Shown piece by piece: positions 1 through 8,651 of a stretch of 37,796 bases of DNA. The DNA is from CAYFFO01 sp964342485. GTDB lineage: Bacteria > Chloroflexota > Dehalococcoidia > Lucifugimonadales > CAJWER01. The stretch covers positions 1-37,796 of the forward strand of contig CAYFFO010000020.1 in the NCBI GenBank assembly GCA_964342485.1. The letters are read 5' to 3'. Under the pieces are notes generated by a model. It saw nothing but the letters and a program-made list of their open reading frames with translations, searched no databases and was not told where the DNA came from. How positions within the stretch are numbered: position 1 is the stretch's first letter; the number at the start of each line of letters is the position of its first letter. The position numbers and the translations under genes were made by a program.

Positions 1-642
1 ATTGAGGGAGGTTCTGGGGTAAACATATCTGAATATAAACCAGGTGTATTTAATAAAATTCAAATGGATCATCTTCGACAATCCCTTGAGATACGAGAAA
101 ACTCCATCATCATCATCCTTATATGCCGAATGCTTAAACATAAAGGAATTTATGAACTAATTGAAAGCATACGTATTTTAAACAATCCCAATGCTACTTT
201 TCTATTTGTCGGACCTATCGATCAGGGTAATCCTGCGGCTATTTCAATAGCAGAATTAACGTTATGGGAACAACAAGGTTTAATAAAATACTGTGGTGAG
301 CGGGATGACATTCCAGAATTAATCAGTTTGGCTGACATAGCCATACTACCATCATATCGTGAAGGATATCCTCGTGTCCTATTAGAAGCGTCATCTATAG
401 GCAAACCTATGATTGCTACAAATGTCCCAGGTTGTAAAGACGTGATAGATCACGGTTCAACTGGTCTTTTGGTGCCCCTTAATGATCCCAACAAAATGGC
501 TGATGCAATAAAATCCCTCATTGATTCTCCCGATCTCCGGGAACAAATGGGTATTGCTGCTAGAAATAAAGCTGTCACTACTTTCGATGACCGTAAAGTA
601 GTCAAACAAATATTAACAATCTACATATCCCACATTAACTGA
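1..642 (+). CDS. GT4-family glycosyltransferase, 3' part (5' end outside window)
   Basis: The reading frame is open from the first base of the window, so this is the C-terminal 213 residues of a longer protein. An internal ATG at 64 is not the real start: the frame before it reads GGSGVNISEYKP, which matches the inter-domain region of GT-B glycosyltransferases (usual form GSGVD..F.P). The remainder is the nucleotide-sugar-binding Rossmann domain. It has the FVGP strand after the first helices, a GERDDIPEL segment, and the E-x7-E donor-binding motif in REGYPRVLLEA, followed by GKPMIATNVPG. The family transfers a sugar from an activated donor to a growing glycan, normally on the cytoplasmic face of the membrane. 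With the epimerase and O-antigen-ligase-like genes nearby it probably belongs to a surface polysaccharide cluster. Donor and acceptor cannot be deduced. Confidence 0.9.
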   Translation: MEGGSGVNISEYKPGVFNKIQMDHLRQSLEIRENSIIIILICRMLKHKGIYELIESIRILNNPNATFLFVGPIDQGNPAAISIAELTLWEQQGLIKYCGERDDIPELISLADIAILPSYREGYPRVLLEASSIGKPMIATNVPGCKDVIDHGSTGLLVPLNDPNKMADAIKSLIDSPDLREQMGIAARNKAVTTFDDRKVVKQILTIYISHIN

Positions 643-750
643 GTCTAAACCCTCTATATCAACTCCTACCTCAACCTCAATCGTAATCCTCAAGACTTTA
701 TATTTATTCGTTATTGCTTAAACCGCTCCGTTTTCTACCATAACTCCTAT

Positions 751-1275
751 TTATAGTAGTCCAGTATCCGTCTCCCTAATAACATTGTCTTTACCATTGT
801 CAATCAAGCAATGTTCAGCTAAATATTAAGCGAACCAATGTTTTATATAAAATTGAAATCCATCACACCCAGATTGTTTATAAAACCCAGGTACTTTTCT
901 TATGATACTTTTACTTTCCAGTATTTCACCGTAGTGTTCAGTTCACGGTTCTTGCTTTAATATTATAATTAATGCGTTATCCATTATTAACTTCTTGCTC
1001 TTTTCTACGGTTTTAATAAAAATAAATCTTCCAAGCCAACTACCAATACCATACGATCATGAGAAATTACCAATTAAGTGTTTATCCATTGTAAATAAGT
1101 ATCCTTTGCCAAAATCGTATCGATCATTTAACTCCCACACAGCTGAGCAGTAGCCTTTAGAGATTGTCAAAAAAGGGCTCTTGTACAATGATGTCTAAAT
1201 AACTAGACCGAGCCACAAACCAAAATAACTGATGTATGGAGCCTCGTTGAAATAAGGTAAATTGTTATCGATCAT
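751..1275 (-). pseudogene. probable decayed gene downstream of the O-antigen-ligase-like gene; fills most of the 643-1279 gap
   Basis: No intact gene lies between 643 and 1279. On the minus strand one frame starts with ATG at 1275, four bases after the upstream gene's stop codon. It reads on in a protein-like way through in-frame stops near 1195, 1057, 943, 826 and 751. The open runs are about 25, 45, 37, 38 and 24 codons, whereas random sequence this AT-rich would give a stop about every 15 codons. Fragments such as KGYCSAVWELNDRYDFGKGY and VPGFYKQSGCDGFQFYIKHW look like coding sequence. I do not recognise the family. The position suggests a former member of the polysaccharide operon that has degenerated by point mutation. 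The alternative is chance low stop density in noncoding DNA. Bases 643-750 show nothing. Confidence 0.35.
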
Positions 1276-1279
1276 ATAT

Positions 1280-3385
1280 TTATTTTCTAGCATCAGCTAT
1301 TTCAACGACTTTTTCTCGCAAATTAGTAAAAATCTTGTGTACTTCATATCCTGGTTCAAGATATTCAATATTAGCTTCCAAATAATTATCAATGACTGCC
1401 AATGCTTCATCAAAGTTGCTTTCGACAACATGTTGCCGGACCATCAATTGAATTGGCTCTATCCTATACGGAGCCAGCCTCGATGCTTCTAATGTGTATT
1501 TACGCCCTAAAGCAATATGGGAATCATCTTTAAAAGTCACACCTGCCATATGATGTACTGCTACTAGATCCATATATATTCGCCAAGACATAGGCTCCAT
1601 CTCAAGCCCCAAGTCTCCCTGTTCTATTGCCATATTTATAGCATCTACACGTTCAGATTCAGACATATTATGCCAATGCTCTTCTAGAGATTGGAACATA
1701 AATCGTCTCGGATAATTTGATAATCCTGAAGAAGCGTTTATAGCATCTAAAAAATGTTGTTTTCGTTCAGACCAAGTACCCGTTGTTCCACCACGTAATC
1801 CTAAAACAGAAGACTTTGAACCCATATATGGGCCTATAACTGTAAAATAAATTGAACCCAAAAATATTACGGTGGCAACAATGGAAGCGATGGTCATCCC
1901 GATATCGCTTGCAACAAATGAACTATTCCCAGCATTTTTACTTTTGGTCCTATTATCCTTTTTATGATCTTGCTTAACTTCAAGAGTGATCGAACTTTTC
2001 GTGGTCTCAATATACATTACAAATCCCATCAGGAAGTACATTTGGACTGCTGTTGCGGGTGTATCAAACAAAAACAAATTTTGTACAAAGTATCCGAATA
2101 GGGCGGTCCCAATTAATATCACAAAAAGTTGCGTTTGAGGAAGCATTCCTCGAATTTTGGTTATCAAAATCCAAGCCATAAAAACCCATATAGCTAAATA
2201 AGATATCAAACCCAAAGCACCTTTAGTCACAGCTTCTTCAATAACCTTATTGTGAGCTTGGTCAAACTCTTCTATAGAAGTCGCTGTTGCTTTTGCTGTC
2301 AAATACATATCATAAGCGACGGTATAGTTTTCTGGACCCCAACCAAAAAACGGTTTTTCTTTAAATGCTTTATATCCACTAATAGCAGAATTTATTCGCC
2401 CAGATGTACTAGTATCTTCAGGTCCAATTGAAGCTAGCCTACTAAGTAAAATGATTGATTTAGAAGCATCTCTATAAAGACCTGTATCTTTCAAAGTAAA
2501 AAACGCAACAACTAAAAGAAATAAACTGCCACATATTGCCAAGGAAGAGATTCTAACAAATCTTAACTTACCGAGCCATATGTATATCAAAGCAAATGCT
2601 AGCAATGCCGATAAAAGACCAACAATAGCACCTCTAGTACCACTCTGAATTAACATAATCAGATCAACAACAATAACTAGTGCCCAAAAAGACCTCATTA
2701 TTAAAACATTAGAGATTAAGAGCAAAGATTTTGATTCTCTTTTGTTCCTGGAAAGTATCGGTCGCTTTATCTTTAATTCAGGACCATCAGTAGGTTTTGC
2801 GAAAGAATGGCTTAAAAAAGCAGTAGCTATAAGTGCATTAACCAACATGTAGGCTCCGACAAATGTCGCATTGCCTAAAGTGATGTCAAGTCTATTCTTA
2901 CTAAATAAATAGCCCAATACATTAATATCATTCATCTGGGCAAAACCTAATAAGCCCAAGACTAGTCCAACTACCAAGTTAATATTAAGAACTACCCACC
3001 ATTGACGAAAAGTTCTGAACATTGAAACCAATACAATAGATAAAGCGAACCAATGTGTTAAATCTATCCAACCTTGCATTCTTTCATACGTCGACCATAT
3101 GCTTCTATTTGTACTAGTACCAAAGATTGAAGCACACAAAGTAATGAATAGATAAATACTAAAGATAATTAAAAGCCGTGATCTCGGAATTCTATAGGAT
3201 GGGAACCATAAAATTAGCAATAACCATAGAATAAATGCTGCCTCAATGATTACACGAGCAAACAAAACTTTCCCAACTACATACGGAAAAAGAATATATG
3301 GTAATGGAGGCGCAGGAACAATTAGCGGAACCACTAACACCAAAGTGGCTAATATCCTAATTGTTCTTGTAAGACCCTTTTCCAT
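1280..3385 (-). CDS. O-antigen ligase / polymerase-like membrane protein (Wzy_C superfamily)
   Basis: A 701-residue polytopic membrane protein. About ten or more hydrophobic segments fill residues 10-290 and 385-470, with another near 510-535. A soluble, helix-rich C-terminal tail of about 160 residues follows and looks TPR-like. Hallmarks of the O-antigen ligase/polymerase superfamily are present: SGTRGAIVGLL (248-258), SGRINSAISGYKAFKEKPFF then GWGPENY (348-354) in the large periplasmic loop, and AHNKVIEEAVTKGALGL (377-393). The family joins or polymerises lipid-linked glycans outside the cytoplasmic membrane. The ATG start at 3385 has a GGAT about seven bases upstream. Its neighbours (epimerase, glycosyltransferase) fit a surface glycan role. 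Ligase, polymerase and protein-glycosylation oligosaccharyltransferase cannot be told apart from sequence alone. Confidence 0.82.
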   Translation of the reverse strand: MEKGLTRTIRILATLVLVVPLIVPAPPLPYILFPYVVGKVLFARVIIEAAFILWLLLILWFPSYRIPRSRLLIIFSIYLFITLCASIFGTSTNRSIWSTYERMQGWIDLTHWFALSIVLVSMFRTFRQWWVVLNINLVVGLVLGLLGFAQMNDINVLGYLFSKNRLDITLGNATFVGAYMLVNALIATAFLSHSFAKPTDGPELKIKRPILSRNKRESKSLLLISNVLIMRSFWALVIVVDLIMLIQSGTRGAIVGLLSALLAFALIYIWLGKLRFVRISSLAICGSLFLLVVAFFTLKDTGLYRDASKSIILLSRLASIGPEDTSTSGRINSAISGYKAFKEKPFFGWGPENYTVAYDMYLTAKATATSIEEFDQAHNKVIEEAVTKGALGLISYLAIWVFMAWILITKIRGMLPQTQLFVILIGTALFGYFVQNLFLFDTPATAVQMYFLMGFVMYIETTKSSITLEVKQDHKKDNRTKSKNAGNSSFVASDIGMTIASIVATVIFLGSIYFTVIGPYMGSKSSVLGLRGGTTGTWSERKQHFLDAINASSGLSNYPRRFMFQSLEEHWHNMSESERVDAINMAIEQGDLGLEMEPMSWRIYMDLVAVHHMAGVTFKDDSHIALGRKYTLEASRLAPYRIEPIQLMVRQHVVESNFDEALAVIDNYLEANIEYLEPGYEVHKIFTNLREKVVEIADARK

Positions 3386-3487
3386 TATTTAATCCGATCC
3401 TAATTAATGATTAGTCACTCAGTTGATATAGTAATATCGTCTAAACTAACCGAGTATTCCCAAATTTAACAAACGTCTATCATTAAA

Positions 3488-4423
3488 TTAGATATCATTA
3501 GATGTTTCCTTCTTTAAAAATGCCGCCGTTTTCTTTATACCTTCTGCCAAATTTGTCTTAGGTACCCATTTCAGGTAAATTTTTGCTCTCTTGCAATCTA
3601 GATTTATATGCTCTATTTCATTTGGCCTAGGTTCAAGATATTCTGCTGGTTCTACGTAACCAGTAACCTTAGAAACTAATTCAAACAATTCATTTATAGA
3701 AGTACTAATACCAGATCCTACGTTAACTGTAATCGAATCCTTAAAATTGACTGCCAATTCAAATGAATCTACTACATCGTCAACGTACACAAAATCACGT
3801 GTTTGACTTCCATTTCCGTAAATATTAACTGTCTGAAGGTTCATCATTCTTTGTGTAAATATCGCAATTACACCAGCCTCACCTTCAGAGTCCTGTCTTG
3901 AACCATAAACATTTGATAATCTCAGAGTTTTAATTCGAATTGAGTTCCTCAAAATCAGCTGTTGATATCTTTCTAGTGTCCACTTACTAAGTCCATAGGG
4001 ACTTATTGGAGATATCGGATGAGTTTCATCACATGGTAAGTATTCTGGTTTGCCATATAAGGCTCCTCCAGTAGTTATATAAACAACCTGTTTACATACA
4101 GACTTATTTACAGCATCACAAACATTTATTCCTCCAATAATATTTACTCTAGCGTCAAATCCTGGATCTGACACAGAATGGGTAACCGCTGATTGAGCAG
4201 CACAATGAATAACTAAGTCGGGTTCAAAAGAAACAATCAAATCCTGTATTTCAGGCTCACAGATATCTAGCTGAGCAAGTTTGGCCGACTTGTGTACATT
4301 TTCCAATTTACCAGTTGACAAATTATCTATGACAAGAACTTCATAATCCATATCAACCAATCGATCAACTATATGTGATCCTATAAATCCGGCTCCACCT
4401 GTAATTATTGCTCTTTGCTTCAC
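3488..4423 (-). CDS. NAD-dependent sugar epimerase/dehydratase (GalE-like extended SDR)
   Basis: A 311-residue extended short-chain dehydrogenase, the usual length for nucleotide-sugar epimerases. The N-terminal Rossmann motif is TGGAGFIGSH (8-17), followed by VIDNLSTG (31-38). The HCAAQ segment (73-77) and the active-site YGLSK (Tyr143, Lys147) are present, with a TTGG stretch at 118-121 supplying the usual Ser/Thr. The family interconverts UDP- or other NDP-sugars in the cytoplasm; UDP-glucose/galactose or UDP-GlcNAc 4-epimerisation is the likeliest reaction, but substrate is not fixed by the sequence. The start is GTG at 4423 with only a poor ribosome site (AGG very close). It lies about 100 bases upstream of the O-antigen-ligase-like gene on the same strand, so co-transcription is plausible. 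Confidence 0.88.
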   Translation of the reverse strand: MKQRAIITGGAGFIGSHIVDRLVDMDYEVLVIDNLSTGKLENVHKSAKLAQLDICEPEIQDLIVSFEPDLVIHCAAQSAVTHSVSDPGFDARVNIIGGINVCDAVNKSVCKQVVYITTGGALYGKPEYLPCDETHPISPISPYGLSKWTLERYQQLILRNSIRIKTLRLSNVYGSRQDSEGEAGVIAIFTQRMMNLQTVNIYGNGSQTRDFVYVDDVVDSFELAVNFKDSITVNVGSGISTSINELFELVSKVTGYVEPAEYLEPRPNEIEHINLDCKRAKIYLKWVPKTNLAEGIKKTAAFLKKETSNDI

Positions 4424-4653
4424 AGCCTAACACCTAATCATATTTCACTAGTATACAAAAACCTCCGATTGGTTTGTAAACAATTATTCACATAGTCTAC
4501 GTTCCTTAACCAACTATAAATATACGCTATAACACCCAGATCATACTAAAATTAATTACCCTTCTATTGCTCCTTACAGTATTCCTTGACTATGATGTTA
4601 TTAATATGGGTCTAAATAAATAAACAAATTACATATTTGAACTGGAGTGAACA

Positions 4654-5808
4654 ATGTTTAAAAAATTAAAGAATTGCCATAATTCAAAAGACTTCAGAGC
4701 CCTTGCAAAACAAAGAATCCCTTCTCCAATATTTAATTATATAGATGGAGGAGCTGACGACGAGATTACTCTACGTCAAAATACTGAATCGTTCGAAAAA
4801 TGCGACCTTGTCCCAAATACTCTTCAAAGCGTTGAAAAAATCGATACGAGTGTCTCTTTAATGGGGAAAAAAATAGACTTACCTATTTTCTTTTCACCGA
4901 CTGCTCTCCAACGATTATTTCATCACGATGGAGAAAGAGCGGTAGGGAAAGTTGCTGAAACATTTGGAACCTTTTTTGGTATATCATCTTTGGCCACCGT
5001 AAGCATCGAAGAAATATCAAGAAATTATTCATCCCCAAAAATGTTTCAATTATATGTACACAAAGATAAAGGCCTTAACAATAGTATGATTGAAAAATGT
5101 ATCGAAAATAACTTTGACGCTATAGCTGTAACGGTTGACACAATAGTTGGTGGTAACAGGGAAAGAGATTTTTATAGTGGATTTACTTCACCTCCAAAAT
5201 TAACTTTAGCTAGTCTCCTTAGCTTTGCCTTACATCCTAGCTGGACATTAAATTATTTATTTAGGGAAAAGTTCCAGTTACCCCAACTTGATGGTCACAT
5301 AAAAGCAGGTGCTGACGCTACCATGTCTGTCGGCCAGTATTTCACTTCAATGTTAGATCAAAACATGAATTGGAAAACTATTGAAGAAATAAATAAGAAA
5401 TGGGGTAAACATCTATGCTTAAAAGGCATAATGTCAGTTGAAGATGCAAAGAAAGCAGTTGATATAGGTGCTACTGCAATAATGATTTCCAACCATGGAG
5501 GAAGACAACTTGATGGGTCACGAGCCCCATTTGATCAATTAGCTGAAATAGTTGATGCAGTTGGCGATAAAATTGATGTGATATGTGATGGTGGAATTCG
5601 AAGAGGAACACATGTATTAAAAGCACTATCACTTGGTGCTAAAGCATGCTCTGGAGGCAGGATGTATCTATATGCTTTAGCAGGAGCAGGAGAGGATGGG
5701 GTAGCAAGAGCAATGGGTTTAATGCAAGAAGAAATAGAGCGAGGCATGAAATTAATGGGGTGCAAACAAATTAGTGATTTAGGACGCCATAACCTAAGGT
5801 TTAGATAA
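4654..5808 (+). CDS. FMN-dependent alpha-hydroxy-acid dehydrogenase (L-lactate dehydrogenase / glycolate oxidase family)
   Basis: A 384-residue TIM-barrel flavoprotein. It shows the family signature SNHGGRQLDG with catalytic His281, the FMN-phosphate region CDGGIRRGTHVLKAL (311-325), FQLYVHKD (Tyr134) and AVTVDT (158-163). The family oxidises L-2-hydroxy acids (lactate, glycolate, mandelate) to 2-oxo acids, passing electrons to quinone, cytochrome or oxygen. Residues 180-240 correspond to the variable loop that sets membrane association and acceptor, and here it is not obviously a membrane anchor. The usual GRPFLYGLA motif is GGRMYLYALA. The ATG start is preceded by GGAG at the right distance. 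It is a single gene, divergent from the epimerase and convergent with aroC. I cannot separate lactate from glycolate or another substrate. Confidence 0.92.
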   Translation: MFKKLKNCHNSKDFRALAKQRIPSPIFNYIDGGADDEITLRQNTESFEKCDLVPNTLQSVEKIDTSVSLMGKKIDLPIFFSPTALQRLFHHDGERAVGKVAETFGTFFGISSLATVSIEEISRNYSSPKMFQLYVHKDKGLNNSMIEKCIENNFDAIAVTVDTIVGGNRERDFYSGFTSPPKLTLASLLSFALHPSWTLNYLFREKFQLPQLDGHIKAGADATMSVGQYFTSMLDQNMNWKTIEEINKKWGKHLCLKGIMSVEDAKKAVDIGATAIMISNHGGRQLDGSRAPFDQLAEIVDAVGDKIDVICDGGIRRGTHVLKALSLGAKACSGGRMYLYALAGAGEDGVARAMGLMQEEIERGMKLMGCKQISDLGRHNLRFR

Positions 5809-5850
5809 AGTAACTATAAATCCAATCTGCTAAATCACCAATTTTATAAC

Positions 5851-6930
5851 TCAACCAACCTGTCCCCTTTGGCGTAAAGCATGGTCAATTAAAACAAGTG
5901 CCATCATTGACTCCACCATAGGTACCGCTCTTGGCAGTACACAAGGGTCATGTCTTCCTCTACCTTCCAAAATGGTATCATTCCCATCTAAATCTACAGT
6001 TTTCTGAGCATGCATAATAGTTGCTACAGGCTTGAAAGCAGCTCTTACTAAAATATCCTCACCGATAGAGATACCTCCCTGGACCCCACCAGAGTTATTA
6101 GTTTTAGTCCTTATCTTTCCAGCATCATTATAGAATGGGTCATTGTGTTGGGATCCCATTAAAGTCGTACCCTTAAAACCAGATCCGATTTCAAAACCTT
6201 TACATGCAGGTAAAGATAAAATAGCTTTTGCAAAATCGGCCTCTAATTTGTCAAATACAGGCTCTCCCCATCCTGGAGGTACCCCACGGGCTACTGACTC
6301 AACTACACCACCCAAGGTATCACCATCTTTCCTTGCCTTTTCTATCCTGTCTATCATGGTCTTAGCCATTACCGGGTCAGGACACCTAAGTATGTTAGCC
6401 TCCACATCCTGATAATTTACCTTTTCAGGTTCTATATCAGCAATAAGTTCCCATACCTGCCTTACATACGCTATTATTTCCACATCGTAGTCTCTTCTAA
6501 GCAGTTTTTTTGCAACTGCTGCTGCAGCTACTCGGCCTATTGTTTCTCTTGCACTGGCCCTTCCTCCACCCTTCCAATTTCTCACTCCATACTTGGCTAA
6601 GTAAGAATAGTCAGCATGTGAAGGACGAAATTTATTTTTCATATGATCATAGTCCTTACCTCTAGCATCTTCGTTCCACACCCCGATCATAATTGGAGTA
6701 CCATCGGTTACACCATCAAAAACACCCGAAAGCAATTTTGCTCTATCGGGTTCTTTACGTTGACTAACAATCCTGCTCTGTCCCGGTTTCCTGCGATCTA
6801 ATTCAGGTTGTATATCTGATTCACTAAGTTCAAGTCCCGGGGGGCAACCATCAACAACAACTCCAACAGCATCACCATGAGACTCTCCCCAAGTCGTTAC
6901 ACGAAATATATGTCCAAAGGTATTTCCCAA
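5851..6930 (-). CDS. aroC: chorismate synthase
   Basis: A 359-residue protein, full length for the family. It catalyses the last shikimate step, converting 5-enolpyruvylshikimate-3-phosphate to chorismate with reduced FMN. The diagnostic motifs are all present: FRVTTWGESHG near the N terminus, RRKPGQSRIVSQRKEPD, GGGRASARETIGRVAAAAVA in the middle, NNSGGVQGGIS, and GRGRHDPCVLPRAVPMVESM near the C terminus. The start codon is TTG at 6928-6930. It is chosen because the protein then begins MGNTFGHIF, as in the family, and GAGG lies at 6938-6941, seven bases away. No other shikimate gene is nearby. The promoter region is shared with the divergent MFS gene and contains the strong stem-loop at 7004-7080. 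Confidence 0.97.
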   Translation of the reverse strand: MGNTFGHIFRVTTWGESHGDAVGVVVDGCPPGLELSESDIQPELDRRKPGQSRIVSQRKEPDRAKLLSGVFDGVTDGTPIMIGVWNEDARGKDYDHMKNKFRPSHADYSYLAKYGVRNWKGGGRASARETIGRVAAAAVAKKLLRRDYDVEIIAYVRQVWELIADIEPEKVNYQDVEANILRCPDPVMAKTMIDRIEKARKDGDTLGGVVESVARGVPPGWGEPVFDKLEADFAKAILSLPACKGFEIGSGFKGTTLMGSQHNDPFYNDAGKIRTKTNNSGGVQGGISIGEDILVRAAFKPVATIMHAQKTVDLDGNDTILEGRGRHDPCVLPRAVPMVESMMALVLIDHALRQRGQVG

Positions 6931-7003
6931 TGTTTATCCTCACTAATCTGTTTTATCGTGTTAACATATCCCACATAACATATTATCACCCTTAATCATG
7001 ATA

Positions 7004-7080
7004 GGGTCCGGGTTGAACACCTGCGAATGCCTTTCGAATGTTCGAATGAGTGTCTTCGCAGCCCGGACCCCAATTTTTTT
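7004..7080 (+). terminator. GC-rich compound stem-loop followed by a T-tract (terminator, attenuator or small RNA end)
   Basis: GGGTCCGGG (7004-7012) pairs perfectly with CCCGGACCC (7062-7070). Stacked inside it, CTGCGAA (7021-7027) pairs with TTCGCAG (7055-7061), leaving an eight-base bulge on the 5' side only. The apical region contains two tandem copies of TTCGAATG (7033-7048). The run ATTTTTTT (7073-7080) follows, so on the plus strand it has the form of an intrinsic terminator. It sits between divergent aroC and the MFS gene, where no plus-strand gene ends within more than 1 kb, so an ordinary gene-end terminator is unlikely. It could be a leader attenuator for the MFS gene, the 3' end of a short RNA, or a barrier between divergent promoters. 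Its GC content stands out sharply from the surroundings. Confidence 0.6.
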
Positions 7081-7127
7081 AAAACAATAAGAATATATGA
7101 TACATAACATCAAAAAGACATACTAAG

Positions 7128-8363
7128 TTGACCAAAAAACAAAATATTTTTACCAAAACATTTCAATCACTTGGTAACAGAGACTATCTATTCCTATGGA
7201 TCGGAATGATTTGTATTATGGGTGGGATCCAGATGCAAATGATAGCCCGAGGATACCTCGTATATGACATCACATCGAGACCAATCCTCCTAGGAATAGT
7301 AAACGGTGCATCAGCTATACCTATTCTCGTTCTTTCCTTACATGGAGGTGCTATAGCCGATAGGCTAAACCGTAAGAGAATGATTCAGGTTGGACAAGGC
7401 GTAAACGTATCTATTGCAGTGGTTATTACCATTCTAATAATCACAGAAAATATAACTTGGATTCATCTTATGTTAGCTTCGATGTTTCAAGGCGCCCTTT
7501 GGGCTTTCATGATGCCGGCACGTCAGGCGATAATCCCAAATATTGTAGGAAAAGATCACCTTACAAATGCTCTTGCGCTAAATGCAGCTGGAATGAGTGC
7601 AATGACATTGCTATCCCCAGCGTTCGCAGGGTTCTTATACAATGCCTTCCCTTCTAAACCTGATGCAAGTGGTGTTTACATAGTTGTTACAATACTCGGA
7701 TTCGCAGCAATATTCTTCACTAGTTTAGTCAAATATACCCAAACAGAATCAACTCAACCTAAAGAAAAAGTCACTACAGATATAAAGCAAGGTTTGACTC
7801 ATATATTGAGCAATAAAATGATTCTGGTTCTGTTAATAATCGGTATAATAACAACTGTATTAGCTATGCCATTTAGATTTCTACTTCCTGTTTTTGTAGT
7901 AGACATTTATCAAAAAGGACCAGAAGCTCTTGGTCTTCTGGTCAGTTTAATGGGGCTAGGTTCTTTAGCCGGGTCTATGTTCATAGCCGGGCTAGAAAAA
8001 TGGAACCGAGGGATGATCCTACTGTCAGGCAGCTTTCTGTCAGGGATTGGACTATTGTTGATAGCTATATTGCCTTTCTATTTAGCAGCATCTTTTATAA
8101 TGCTAATCCTTGGCTTAGGAGACGCTACCCGCAGGACACTAAACCAAACCATGATACTCGAAGTTGTTGAAGATCGATTTAGAGGTCGGGTTATGAGCAT
8201 GTTCATGATGACTTTTGGACTAATGCCATTAGGTACATTGCCAGCAGCACTTTCAATAGAACTCTTTGGAGGTCAAATCACAGCTGCTATCTTAGGATTA
8301 GCTATGATTTTGGTTGCCTCAGTAGTTACTGTGTCCAGGGAAGACATTCGTCGCTTCCAATAA
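7128..8363 (+). CDS. MFS exporter, TMR/EntS-like (copy 1)
   Basis: A 411-residue protein with about twelve hydrophobic helices in two halves. The MFS loop 2-3 motif is GGAIADRLNRKR (73-84) and the N terminus (FQSLGNRDYLFLWIGM) is typical of the MFS_3/enterobactin-exporter-like group. Such proteins are proton-driven exporters of small molecules in the cytoplasmic membrane; the substrate is unknown. It is clearly paralogous to the MFS gene at 24255-25496. Both share ARG-LVY near residue 40-50, a PARQA-IP-IVG segment and VD-YQK...LGL-VS in the second half. The start is TTG at 7128 with no convincing ribosome site, and an in-frame stop at 7098 limits any extension. Its 5' region contains the 7004-7080 stem-loop, which could regulate it. 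Confidence 0.88.
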   Translation: MTKKQNIFTKTFQSLGNRDYLFLWIGMICIMGGIQMQMIARGYLVYDITSRPILLGIVNGASAIPILVLSLHGGAIADRLNRKRMIQVGQGVNVSIAVVITILIITENITWIHLMLASMFQGALWAFMMPARQAIIPNIVGKDHLTNALALNAAGMSAMTLLSPAFAGFLYNAFPSKPDASGVYIVVTILGFAAIFFTSLVKYTQTESTQPKEKVTTDIKQGLTHILSNKMILVLLIIGIITTVLAMPFRFLLPVFVVDIYQKGPEALGLLVSLMGLGSLAGSMFIAGLEKWNRGMILLSGSFLSGIGLLLIAILPFYLAASFIMLILGLGDATRRTLNQTMILEVVEDRFRGRVMSMFMMTFGLMPLGTLPAALSIELFGGQITAAILGLAMILVASVVTVSREDIRRFQ

Positions 8364-8651
8364 AAACATTCTATTTAAATACGTAGATTAGCTACAGCAA
8401 CCACATTCAAAAAATTCCAGTACCTAAATATTAACGAATTAACAACCTATGCAAAGGATATTATTTACTGGACAAAGATAAGATGAAATTACCATTAAGA
8501 AAAAAATAACGCTTCGATTGACCTCAAACTCATTGCCAAAAACACATAGTCCTATCTAAACTCAATTTTATTTAAAAATTGGAAACCATATCTATATCAA
8601 GCTTGAAACTATTTCTAAAAACTAGATCCTATCCTTCTTAATGGAGTTCAA

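Noticed and set aside
7004..7070. tRNA-like reading of the GC-rich hairpin (acceptor-like stem and TTCGAAT)
   Set aside because: It is only 67 bases, the TTCGAAT is not followed by a pairing T-stem, the stem runs 9 pairs, and no D-arm or anticodon arm fits.
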